A DNA stretch of 64,000 nucleotides, from contig JAALGY010000015.1 of the NCBI GenBank assembly GCA_032358165.1, positions 2,542,001-2,606,000 on the forward strand, written 5' to 3'. Under the pieces are notes generated by a model. The model was not told where the DNA came from, did not search any database, and worked only from the letters and a program-made list of their open reading frames with translations. Positions within the stretch are counted from its first letter, which is position 1. Every line of letters begins with the position of its first letter. Source of the stretch: Diplosphaera chodatii. Its lineage: Eukaryota; Chlorophyta; Trebouxiophyceae; Prasiolales; Stichococcaceae. The translations under genes and the position numbers were made by a program. Positions 11,062 to 23,300 of this stretch are shown here, one piece after another.

Positions 11062-14000
11062 ATGGCGGGGCGCCGCACCACGGGGCCATATGACCAGACG
11101 ATGCCGCCTGCTGGCGCCAGCCCCTACGGCTTCCAGGGTGGGGCGGGGCCCCCACAGCAGCAGCAGCAGCAGCCGGCGCAGCGCCGCCCCAGCGCTGCGG
11201 AGCAGCAGGAGCTGCAGTGGATGCAGGAGCAGCGGCAGGCGGAGGCGTACCAGCGCCAGCTCCGCAGCCAGCAGCCGATGCAGGCGGACCCCTATGCAGC
11301 GTACCCCCATGAGGCGCCGACGCCGCAGCAGGCGCCGCTCAGCGGCGAGTCGCCGACAGCGCGGCTGACAGGCGAGGACGAGTACTTTGACCCATACGCA
11401 CCCTCAGCTGCCAAGGCGCACCGGCGCACCAGCAGCGGCGGCGGCGAGTTCATGTACCCGCCCGTGTACAGGGTGAGTGCTGGCTGCGGCACCGGAGGGT
11501 TCTGCCCTGCTGCTGGCTGCCGAGAACCGTGAGATGGTGTTGGCTGGCTGGGATGTCAGGATGGTCAAGTCGCAAACATCAGGAGCATTTGCTGGCTTTG
11601 GGATTGTCCTGGTCCCTCCCAGGGCTCATGCTTGGCAAGATCAGGCCGTGATCATATAGCTTTCGCAGGCATGCAGTGTAACACCTGTCTAGTGACAGCA
11701 CCAGCCGAGGCAGATGGCACCCTGTTGTGGCTCGTGACCTGTAATGCCTTCTGACCCCTGCGGCCTGCAGGACGCCAACATGCTGCGGCACATGCCGGGC
11801 CCTGACGGACAGGAGCTGCCGCCGCTGCAGCCAGGCGCTGAGCCGCCCCCGGCGAGGCTGCCCGCATACGAATACGCTTCCCGCAACATGCAGTCCAGCT
11901 ACGCGCCTCCGCAGCATTCGGTGAGGGACGCTCAATACTGCTGTGCAGCAAAACAGCGTCAGCTCCACGCTCCCCGCCCCTTACCCAGTCACTAAGTGTG
12001 CAGCTGTCAAAGTGCTGTGATGAACGACTTACTCGGCATGATTTGCAGGGCGGCAAGCATTTCAGTCAGAATGCGAGGGACGAGCTGGGCAAAGACGGCG
12101 CTGCAAGCGTGATCCCGGGCGGTGGCGAGGATGGCAAGAGCTTCCTGGCGCCCGCATTCACAAAGATGTATGATATGGAGGCCAAGGTGAGTCTTGTCAG
12201 CTACAGATGCATGGAATGTAAACTGCAACACATCAAAACTGCTGGGATCAGAGCTTCGCATGCCGCGGACAGCTGCGCACCTCAGAAGCGTCATCTCGCA
12301 GCGTTCTAGGGTCACGGAGAGTACAGTCACCGTGTGGTGTCAAGAGGGTGCCACACGACCTGACTTGCAGTGCATGAAAGTGGTCAGTGGCACGTCATAC
12401 AGGCTGCTCCTCCCGCGACCAAGCCACGGCAGAAAGGCGTGTTTGAGCGGCCGTACCACCGCACCACGCGACCCAGCATCATCGGCTGGGCACTTATGTT
12501 CTTCTACCTGGCGGCGCTGGTGTTCTACATCTACGTGCGTGCCGCCAAGACCCTGAACCTGGGCGCCAAGTACCAATGGTGAGTCTGCAGTGCAGCCCAA
12601 GTTCAAGTTTTTGGATGGAATGACACTGGGCTTGTGGTGTCCTCAACAAGACAGTGCCGGAGTTCTGTGGCAGCCAGGTGTGCATATAAGTGCCACACAG
12701 CAAGACGTTGATCTGCAAAGTGGCACCTGTGCAGGTATGGCATCGTGATCCTGGTGATCGAGATCATCGGCAGCACCACCACCATCGTGTATGGGCTGAA
12801 CCACCTGTTCTACACCACGGACACGGATCGGCCGGGCACGAAGCCGCTGATGGGCCCCGTCAGGACGGGCATGCAGTACCACGTCCGCTGCCTGGTGCCC
12901 TGCTACAAGGAGAGCCTGCAGATCCTGCAGGTGAGACGCCACCTGTGTTCGCCCAATGTTGCTGTGCTATGGGCACACCACCAGATCGACCGCCGTGGCA
13001 TCAGGCAGTATACAGATGTGATTTCGTGCCTGATGCTTGTCAATATCATGGCTGTCGCTGTGTGATTGGGCAAAGCGCATGTAGCAGTGTTGCTGGTGAT
13101 GCCGTCGGTGACGCAGCAAGAGGCGGCAGCCGTCATGGTGCAGCCAGGATCGTTGTGTAATCTGCTGGCCTGCTGCGGTGCAGCTGACGATCATGGCGCT
13201 GCGGGAGTCGGAGATGCCTGAGGGCTGCACCCGCACCATCTACATGTGCGACGATGGCAAGGACCCCCTGAAGCGCGACTGGGTGGAGTCCCTACCTGAC
13301 GATGTCATCTATGTCTCAGGTCCGCACCTTGTCCCGCATGATACATGTGTAGCAGCAGCAAGCTCAGAGCAATGCAGGATGGACTCTGCTGGAGTGATGG
13401 TCCAGTCCTGTCCAGTGCATCGACCCAGTCGTCGCTGCGCAGGCCGTGTGCGCAAGAAGGGCGAGATGAACGGCAAGAGCAACAACATGAACAACGTGCT
13501 GCAGCAGATCTACCCCACCGGCTGCTACATCCCGCCGGACGAGCTGATTGGCGTCTTTGATGCAGACCAGGTGCGGTGCAGCCTCAAGCCACTGTAGCTT
13601 CTGATGGCTGTGCAGGCTGCATCCTGCACGCCGGCAGTCCTTAATATGTCAGTCGCGAGCTGCAGGTCTGCAAGCCGGACTTCTTCCTCAAGATGACGCC
13701 CATGTTTGACGCCGGCGACAATGTTGGCATGGTGAGCTGTGACCCTTTACCCCAGTCATTCCACAGTCATGCGTCTGCCCTTTATGTTGTGCTCTGATCG
13801 GACACAGCAGGTCTTCTGGGGCAATCAGACTGTTGTGCTTCCGTTGCAGGTGCTGTCACCGCAGTACAACAGCAACCTCAGCCGCACCAACGACATCTTC
13901 AACCACTCCAACCTGCACTTCTGGCAGTGCGCATCCTGCCGCCTTTGCTTCATGACCACTCCAAACATCGTCAAGACTGCCACAGGCGACCTTGCTTATG

Positions 14001-16680
14001 ATGGAACCTCACGGACACTTTGCGGTTAATGCCTGTAGGTACATGCAGACGGGGTATGATGCGCTGGACTTCATCTCGTGCACCGGCACGAACTTCATGG
14101 TACACATCTCATTCTCAGCGCTGCAGCATCCTTGCACACGCACCTGCGGTATTGCGAGAGTCTTCCGCAGTCCTGCTTGCTTTTGCTCGCATCACTGACC
14201 ACTTCATTGCAACATCATTATTCTGATCATTATCCTTATCATTTTGGCAGGTGCGCTCCAATGCCTACCAGGAGGCGGGGTGGACGCCCACCTGGACGCT
14301 GACAGAGGACTTTGCGTTGGGCATGGAGATGAAGCGCAACGGCTGGCACTGCCGCTACCTCAACCAGTACCTGGCTGTGGGCGAGGTGACGCCCTCCAAC
14401 TTGTATTTCGACTCACCCAACCTCCGATGAGCACCTGCACCACCTGCCTAGCTGTTATCTCACATCATACATGAGTACATCAAGATTCATGCCTCAAACC
14501 ATGAGGATCAGGCGTGTTGTCTACAACGCATCCAACAGTCGTTCATGGTTGCTGCAGGCCCCAGATGGCGTGCGCAACTGCTTCCAGCAGCGGTCCCGGT
14601 GGACAAAGGTGGGCACCACATTGGCGTTCTTTACCACAGCTATGGCTGTGCGCTGTCACTCACCATGTGACCCACGGTGTGCCACATTGCACAGCCCAAG
14701 CCTGACACTGCATGGTGAATGTGCTGCAGGGCCACTTCCAGATCATCTTCAGCCGCAAGTACTGCCCCCTGTTCCGCTCGCGCCTGGACTGGCTGTCGCG
14801 CATGCTGTACTGCTCTGGCGTCTGGTCCTACGTCATCAATGCCTTCACCACGCCCATCTTCATGGCGGTGCCGATCATCACCATCTGGGTCGGTGAGTCT
14901 GGTTGCTGTGGGTCTATCTCACTATTCCCTAGGACGCCGCTGTTTGTTGGCTCGCTTTGTATCGGGTCTGTCTTATCCCATGTTGCCATGGCTGCCGTGA
15001 TGGTGCATGCACGCAGAGTCATGTTGCTGATGACGCTCATGCACGTTTCAGGCGTGTTTCCTATGGTGGTGAACTTCTGGATGGCGCTGGGGTCCACCAT
15101 CTACATTTTCGCCAATTGCTGCGTGCTGTACTACTTCAGGCACCCCGGGTACGCCTTGATGTGCTCCACTGCAACACCATGAGCTGCTGATGACACATGC
15201 TCATGTTGTGATGTCAAAGCACAGCCAGCCATGCCAGAGCTGATGGCAGGCAAGTCTTATTTTGCCGTTGTGCTGAACAAAGCCCAGCACAGCGAGCTCC
15301 TGGTCAACCTGCAGGCATCTGCCAGCTTTGTGGTTCGCGGGGCTCGCCAACCAGCTGTTCTGGTGGACGTATGCCAAGGCCATGTGGCGCAGCTTCACAG
15401 CCGCCTGCTGCTGTTCGTCGATCAGCTTCAAGGCAACCGCCAAGGTGGGGGCATGTGGTGTCACTGCCCATGTTTGTGCCTCCCAGCAGCGCGCGGCGTA
15501 TGTACGGTAGCTGCTTCCAGCTGAAACGAGCGTAGCCCTCAGTTACAGATGTACCTAGCCGTTTGCATGTCCTATCCCTCGCAGGGAGGTTCCAAGGTCG
15601 GCAGCAGCGCATTCAAGGACTTGTGGATCCATGGCCTCAGTCTGTTCATCAACCTGCTCACCATGGGCGTGGGCCTCTTCCAGGTGCTAATTGCCTTCAA
15701 TTTTGCCCTTCGATCTTGCTGCCTATGTTCTGGGTCATTGCTACCTTCACATCACATTCAGCTGCACATTGCATCCGATGCACTGCTTCTCAAGGAGCGA
15801 GACCATGCCACACCTTCATGTTTCATGAAAATTCTATGTTCAAATAGAGTTGAGACATGCGATGTCTGCCATGATGTGTCGGTGTCTGCCAGTGGTGATG
15901 TGCAGCGTATAAGGCCCTTGCACATGCCTGCAGGTGTTCACTGGCGCAGTGATTGTGTCGCCGCTGCTGGTGTCCATCATCTGGTGCCTGTACAATGCGC
16001 TGCCGCCCATCCTGCTGTTCACCTACGCCATCGCCGGCCGCAAGTACATCCTGTCCTTCATGTGCGGCCTGGCCATGATTGTGTCCACCGCCGCCGTCAT
16101 TGCCTCCCTCGGCTTCATCTGGTGGATCCAGGTGCGATAACTTGTCCCATATGCTGCAGTGCTGCATCGCATTAGGGATGCCTCGCTCTGGTGTGGCTTC
16201 CTTGGTCAATTCCATGAGCTGGTCAACCTGTGAGTGCTGTCTGCTCTGAGCCACCCCCTGAAGAGTGTGTCCCCCGTCAAGTGTCCCGCATCTGCAATGG
16301 CCACAGGGCCAGGAGGGGTACAGGCCCGAGCAGTTCACGGGTGGCGCCGCACAAAACCCCACGTAAGTGCCTTGCTTCTACAAGCATTAGAGGAAGGAAA
16401 CTCAGATGTGTCCACCAGTTCACATCCGGCAATCGTGGCATGCGGCATGTGCTAATCCATCTTGTGGCCATGCAGGTACATCGGGTTTGTGCAGACTATC
16501 CGCCAATGGATCAAGAATGGCATCTCAGGTGGGACAAGTGCCAAGCTGACCTGCACCTTCACGACGGCTGGCACGGCTGTTGATCATCCAACCAGGCTTG
16601 CCACTGAGCCTACCAGCATAAATTGTGTGTGCCACACAGGTGCCACGAAGTTGACGGGCGGTGGGGACAACAACAACTGA
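11062..16680 (+). CDS. GT2 cellulose-synthase-like membrane glycosyltransferase
   Basis: A processive GT2 enzyme expected to polymerise a beta-glucan or related wall polysaccharide from a nucleotide sugar at the membrane. A Gln/Pro-rich cytosolic N-terminus (with PPQQQQQQPAQ) spans the first exons. Two membrane segments follow (GWALMFFYLAALVFYIYV near 12490; IVILVIEIIG near 12740). The catalytic domain has MCDDGKDP, FDAD, LTEDFALGMEMKRNGW and QQRSRW, that is the D, DxD, TED and QxxRW set, all intact. After it come about five or six membrane segments, from RMLYCSGVWSYVINAF to IASLGFIWWIQ. The last exons give a soluble tail ending GGGDNNN-stop at 16678-16680. Domain order resembles single-chain bacterial or algal cellulose synthases more than plant CESA, because there is no RING and no plant-specific insert. 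The product is not determined. The start is the first ATG before the long open exon. Confidence 0.92.
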
Positions 16681-17511
16681 CTTTGCTATCGTGTCGAAGC
16701 CGCTGGCTGCTTTCAGTCGTATACTCAGTCAAAGCATATGTGAGCAGCAGTGTGATCAGCCAGCTGCGCAGAATGCTTGGGCCGTGGAGTTGCGGTGTTG
16801 CCTGAGAACAAGTGTGGCATCAGACATACAACAGCGGCAGGGGACGCCGTGCAATTTTTGAACTGCGAAGAAACCTTGAAATTTTGTCATCCAGTACTCG
16901 TCGTGCTTGTTTCCTTTTTGGTTGGACAGCTCAGACAGTCGATGTGAGGCTTCCGCCAGCAGTTCCAGCTCGTGTGTTGAATGGTAGCGTTCTCTCAGAT
17001 ACGGAAGGTACTGTGAATGTAGCACGAACTGTGAACACTGCTGTGAAGGCTAAACCACTAGCACCCAACTGCACGCCTAAAACCACCTGAAGCAACGCTG
17101 CGCATGCAAATCACACGACAGCCAATGCCACGATTGCTGAACCACCTGCATATCTATCCAGAGAGCCCTACTGTACATGATGACGACAAACTGGGAAGTG
17201 CAGCTTCAATGTAGCTGGCGCAGCTGAGCTTGAGGACCGCACACACCTTGTGCAACACAGCTGTCGTCTGCCGAGAAAAGATCGGGCAGCCCGTCACCTG
17301 CACACATTATCGCCATGCAGCCTGGCTACAAGCATCACAGCAACTGCACGGGTCCTGCAAGTATCACACCTCACAAAAGCTCCTCCTTCCTTCAAACTCT
17401 ACCCAAACGCACCCTGCTGTCAGTGCAGCTGTTCCAGCACCGGCTTCCTGGTGCGCTGCGACATGCGTGCCTGCTGCCGCTGCCGCACCGCAAGCAGCCC
17501 CTTCCTGCTTC
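16681..17511. other. Spacer between convergent GT2 and RNase M5-like genes
   Basis: This gap holds only the 3' ends of two facing genes. A short reverse frame (16756-17025) has no recognisable motif. I see no repeat, RNA gene or clear TGTAA signal. Confidence 0.4.
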
Positions 17512-19766
17512 CTACTGCGCCCCGGCCGCCGCTTGCTGCCGCCGCCGCTCCCTGATCTCACGCAGCTCCCTGACCCGCTCCGTCAGCAGGCCCCGGGCCA
17601 GCTTCACTGCCGTGGCCAGCTGCACCGTACACAAGGGCGACAGTCTGCATGCTTGACTGTGGGCACAGCAGTGGTGCTCTACCCTTAGCACACTTCAGTC
17701 CACAGTATTGTGCGAGGCGCAGTTCGCCATGCACAACGCATACTTGCGCCCTCCAGAGCTGGTTGCAGACTGGGCAGCAGGCGCACCTCGTGGTGCGTGA
17801 AGTCGAAGCGGTTGAGCTGCCGGACGAGCTGCTTGCCATCGCACAGGCCAATGCCCAGCAGGCGGCCCACCAGCTCCCGCATCACCGGCGCCATCGAGGT
17901 ATTGCCAGCGCTCCCCTGGAGTTTGCCCAAAAAACGCTTGTGCTGAGGTTGGAGCATTGGACCAGCTTCGTGCTCATGAGCAACGTCAGCCGCTTCTCGA
18001 TGCTGTCCAGCACGCAGGATCCACAGTATGCTGAGATCATGCTAGCAAGGTTGTGGCTTCAGGTACCCCTCGACTGTTGGCCGCTCCCAAGCATCAATGC
18101 CGAGGACGACCGACGCTGGTCAGATGCATGATTTAGGCACTCGTGCACAGCACGGCCTCACCTGGGTCTGGGCCTGCTGGGCGCCCATCTCGGTGATCAG
18201 GCCCAGTGCGACCAGATCCTCGCGATCAAACTCCCGGCGCTCGGGCTGCGACAGCCGCGCGGTCGCCAGCGCCCGAAGGATTGTGTTTGGCGCTGCATGC
18301 TCCACGCCCATGTTGCCCGCCTTGTGATTCCTGCAAGACAGCATCAGTCGCCGTCACCTTGCTGGTGGCTTTGATGAATGCGGTGGAAGCTTGTTCACCA
18401 GCAGGGTAGCCTGCGATGCCTAGTTGATGCACAGTGGCGTGGAAGGCGCACGCTGATGCTGCAAACTGGGCCTCGAGTGATGGTCGTCCCCAATTGAACG
18501 ACAACGAACGACACCCAACAGTCGGCACCTTGTGGCCAGCTGGGCTGTGGCGTCTGCCGCTGGGATGAAGGCGTGCCAGCATTGCCCGGGAAACGCTCCA
18601 TCCAGAGCGGTGCGCCCTGCGCAGAGGCACAGGAGCTTAAAGCACATTCCTCATAACCCCACGCCACGGGGTTAGCACCCTACAAACGCTGAGACGATGG
18701 CTCAGCTGCAAAACAGATGTACCCGATTAAAGGACACAGGGTGGGGTATGGAAGCACCTCGGCGGCCGGCGTCATCAGGGTCCATCAGGACTATGATGCC
18801 GTGCAGCTGGGGCCCGTGCTGGATGCCAAACGCGGCGCGTCGAACCGCATCGATCGTGTTGCTGTCCATGGCATGCGCCGCGCCCCGCAGCACAAACACC
18901 TGGAGTGAGCAGCAAGGCCCTGTGTGGATGGATCCTCTTCGCCAGACTTGACAAATGCAGTCGACATGCTGGTGCACGGCAGGCCTCATCACATGTGCAC
19001 AGCATCGCCAGCATGCTGGGTTGCTGTTGACCGTGAAACTGAGCAGCTGCTGGCACCTGGGAGTCGGTTGCGGCAGTGACTGCCGCCTTGTCGCTAAGCC
19101 CCTCCACCACAATCAGGTAAGGCAGCCGTGGCCAGCGCTGCTGCTGTGCGCTGTGCAACGGTGGCGCTGCTGGCACATGTGGCGGCGGCTGCCTGTCGGG
19201 GACATCGGTGCATGTGGAGATTAGGCTATACGCAAGTGAGTAGACAGCCGTTGAGCGCCAGGCAGTGTGCAGGTTGGACCACACCACCAAAGCACATGGT
19301 CAAAAGCAAGCTGGAGCGCCCACCTGTACTCCTGTGCATGCTCTGCTGGGCTGTGGCCTTGCAGCAGCTGCGGCTGCTGGGGCATTGGCAGCGACACCGG
19401 AGGCGAGTGCTGCGGAGTTGCGATGCGCTGCAGGGGTGGCCGTCTGCGCTGCGGCTGGGGCTGGGGCGGCGGAGCCTTTGCAGCGTGGCCATCGTCGGCC
19501 ATCTGCAGGGGGTGCGGCGGCAGTTGCGGCACCCAGCCGCCCTGAGGCAGCCGGCCCTTTGTGGCCGCAGCCACGGGCAGGTGTGTGGCACGCTGTCTAA
19601 CCCGCAGGCAGCGCTGGTGGCTGATCAGCTGCCCGGCGCCAAGCTGCCGCGGCAGCTGCTCAGGCCCGTAGACCATAGGGATGTTGCTGCAGCCTTGCCT
19701 GCTGTGAGTTTGGGTGGGGTTGCGGAGTTGGTTTGCAGGCAACCCACACGAAGGCCCAAACGACAT
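17512..19766 (-). CDS. RNase M5-like Toprim protein, likely organellar
   Basis: Bacterial RNase M5 finishes the ends of 5S rRNA. This nuclear gene carries its full core on consecutive exons: LPYLIVVEGLSDKAAV with the Toprim Glu; MDSNTIDAVRRAAF; IIVLMDPDDAGRR with the Toprim DxD; GRTALDGAFPGQCWHAFIP; NHKAGNMGVEHAAPNTIL, the M5 VEHA signature; REDLVALGL; and LLGIGLCDGKQLVRQLNRFD, the C-terminal M5 domain. The final exon (17619-17512) ends with a charged helix and TAG at 17514-17512. The first ATG is at 19766; upstream in-frame codons lack ATG. About 150 residues precede the Toprim domain, rich in Ser, Pro and Gln, with a basic, acid-poor start that would suit a plastid transit peptide (inference). 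A role in chloroplast 5S rRNA maturation is the obvious hypothesis. An extra small exon near 18000 cannot be excluded. Confidence 0.85.
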
Positions 19767-20364
19767 TGTCGAAAACGCCTCTGACGACCTGACCACGCCT
19801 AGGACAACCGTGCACAGTCCGCGCTTGAGTGCAAACAGTTGGGCTGCTGCAGCCAGCTAGACGGTCAGCAGGGCATACATCGTGAGCAGTCTCTTGCTGC
19901 CGGTAGCGGCGATTTCAGGAAGCTATGGTGTGCGCTTCCCGTGCGAGTTTGGTCTGTTGTTCGTTGCCGGATCATTGCCGAGTGTGCAGTTTCCGAGTAC
20001 TGTTCAAAAACATGCGCGCAACAGCGTCTGCTGCCGCGAAGCTACATGTCGTCTCATGTGCGATTGTGGAGGCGCAAATGCGGAAATGCTGCAGCCGCGC
20101 TCCTCTTGATACCGCCTGACCTCAACTCAACACAGGGTGGCTATTATAGAGCGTCGTCGTCCAGAAGCCCTCAGAGCGTGACTGCCACGCACTACACAAC
20201 ACTAGACTGCAATCTCAGCTGCTCTTTGGCCTTGCGACGCAGTCTGAGACCCCGCGCACAGGTGGCTGATCTCAGCTTCTTGGTGACTGTACCTCAATCA
20301 TGACTGATGGAACAGATCGGGCAGACCTGCAGTTTCCCGTTCCCATTGATCGAATTTGGCTGCC
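19767..20364. promoter_or_regulatory. Spacer between divergent RNase M5-like and trehalase genes
   Basis: Nearly 600 bp between two start codons pointing apart, so it carries both promoters. Open frames here are short and show no motif. Nothing else is recognisable. Confidence 0.4.
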
Positions 20365-23300
20365 ATGTTTTCGGTTGCAGTCGCAGCCGTAGCTCTGCTG
20401 AGCATGCTGGCTGGCGCAGAGGGCGCAAGGTATACTTCGCACTACTGCACTCCTTGTGTAGCATGCATCACGGCTGGCCGCTGTCCTCGCAGCATGGACA
20501 GCGCGAGACAATGCCTGTCACGCGAGGGCCAAAGTCAAACGTTACATACAAGGAGCTCGGGACAATTTGGTCATGGGGCAATTTGGTCAGATCCGACGTC
20601 GCGTCTCAGAACTGACAACGCAATGGATTAAAACGGGCCGACGCGCATCTGCAATTCATTGTTAGATCTGTGTCTTCGGTTCTACGTTGCTGGACGGTCG
20701 TGCACGCCGACGCGTTGAGATCGCACTTCCATTCTGTAGCATCCGAATTCGGTCGTGGACCAAATTGAGAGTAGCGTGGTTGGCATGCCCTGTCGCCACC
20801 TTGTCAACGAGCAGATAGTCAAACAAAGTCCTGTGACTCTCGCAGCATTCACAGGGCAGCTGTGGAGGTCATCAAGTTCTGACTGAAGTGCGATTGGGAA
20901 CATTTTGCGGGTTGCTCGGGTTCACAACGGAGCTGTAACCTCGCTGCGCCGCAAAATCAAACAATCCGACACACTAGCTTGAAGGCCAGGTGGAACCACA
21001 ATCATATACCCCATATGTTTCGCGAAAACCGTTGATTGGGTCGAGCGCGGCGGCGCGCAAACTTGCACTCATACTCGAACAGTCTCAGTCCAGCTTGGGA
21101 CTCAGCCTGGCACGATGCCGTGCTGGGACATCTAGCAATTAGTAACAGCAAATGAAGCATCGACAGCTGCTTGCAGTCCAACTGCTGTTGTGCCTAGACA
21201 CATCTGACCAAATTGCCCCCACTGCCGCTGCAAGCGGTGGAGATGTTCGGTGGCATAACTGTGTTAAAGGATCGACTCTGGCGCTTGCTGTTGGACAAGG
21301 GCTTAATTCTAAGCGCAAGTATCGATCGCTACCCTGGTGGGGCATTTGGGGGTTTCCCATTGCAGTAAGTAGCTACATTCAGATCAAAATGTCCAAATTG
21401 CCCCGCAAACTAATAACAAATCTATTTCTGCAGGCCGCCGCCTGCGTCCGCTCCCCAGTCGAACCAGCTGCAGGGGCTCAACCTGTGGTCGACTGGCCCG
21501 GTGCTGGATGCGCTGCAGACCAACCACTTTTTCAGGGACAGCAAGCACTTCGTGTGAGAACCAGCCTATCATCGTGGTTGTCGCTTTATTATATTCCATT
21601 TTGTATCATTAATGGATTAATTTGCAAGATGCAGCTTCTCTATGCATGTCAGCATGTCGGATGTTATGTAAGCTTGTCATTCCCCTAACAGGGACAAGCC
21701 GCTGACGGTGTCGCCCGCAGCAGCGACCGCGGCGTTCAATGCGCTTCCGCAGTGGGAGGGCGGGCCGACAAAATACAAGAACTCCACGCTGCTGGGATTC
21801 CTGCAGGAGAACTTCGGCCCGCCGGGCAGGTGCACATGCCGCATTGGGTGCTGCATGTACGGAGGATCTTGGCGCAGTTTTGAACATGCAGGCATGTATG
21901 CATATTGCAGTGAGCTGACGGCGGCACAGGCGGACGACTTCAATGCGGCGCCGCCGAACTTTCTGCCGCTCGTCAACTCCACAGCTGTGCGGCAGTGGGC
22001 GCTAGACGTGCACGACCTGTGGAACGACTTGTACCGAGTGGTGCGGCGTCGGTGCAGCATGCCACTGATACAGCATGGCAGCCTCCTGCGTTACCACGGT
22101 TTGCAACCCATACAGGTAGTCAAAGATGCAGTTGTCTCAAGACATGCATTGGCTGCCGCATGCATAGGAGAACAAGTCAGTGGTGGAGACGCCCGAGAGG
22201 TACAGCCTGCTGCCCATCCCCTACGGTGTTGTGGTACCCGGGGCGCGCTTCCGGGAGCTGTACTACTGGTGAGGGTGATGCTAATGTTAGACGGCAGAGC
22301 TGCGCTGTTGAAGTAGGCGGTTGAAGCCGAGGGCGACGTGCCGTGTTCGAGGCGATGTGCAGGCCGTATCGCAGGCAGCTTCTGTTGGTATCCTTTCACT
22401 CGGGATGTGTCCGATGCTTGCAGGGACTCGTACTGGATCCTCAAGGGACTGCTGGTCAGCAGGATGAACACGACAGCTGAGGACATGTGCTTCAACCTGC
22501 TCAGCTTGCTGAAGACCTATGGTCACGTTCCCAATGGTGATCTCTCCAAATGACAGTCAGCATGCTCGTCGACGGAACACATGCATTAGCAATGCAGACA
22601 TGCAGGATCATGAGCGAGCAAGCCAAATAGTCAATATTCCCTGTACTGTGCAGGTGCAAGGACGTACTACCTCAACCGCAGCCAGCCGCCTCTCTTGTCG
22701 GCCATGATCAAGATCGTGTACGCTGCCACCCGCAACCAGACGCTGCTGACCACTGCTCTGCCAGTAAGTGTGCCCGTCCTGCAGGGTGAAAGCGGCAGCC
22801 CATCGTAGTCTGAACAAGTGGACAGAATCCATCTGACTCACTAGTATAGTAGTTGATTAGCCTTTGCGGGAGCCTTTGTCCCTGCGCGTACTTCCAGTTC
22901 GTGTGGCCTAATGGTACAGATGGGTGACGATGCGGTTCTGCTGCCTGCAGCTGCTGATTCAGGAGCACCAGTACTGGATGTCAGCACCAAAGCTGGTGCG
23001 AGCGCGCGCCGCCAACGGGTTGAGCGACACAGTGTACAACGTGTCACGGTACCATGCCGAGTGGGACCTGCCACGCCCTGAGTCCTATAAGTACGTGTAC
23101 GATGTGCAGTTGTGGGAGAGCCTCAGTGGTGCCTGTCATGCTGGCAACGGGCAGCTGCTGTGTGACCATGGCCATGGCACAGGTTTTGCACACACGGCCG
23201 CTGCCAACAAAGCAGCTGGACAGCGGCAATGTGACCAGACGAACATGCAAGCAGATGCTGCTGACCGCTCCGTTTTTGCCCAACTGCAGCGAGGATGTGG

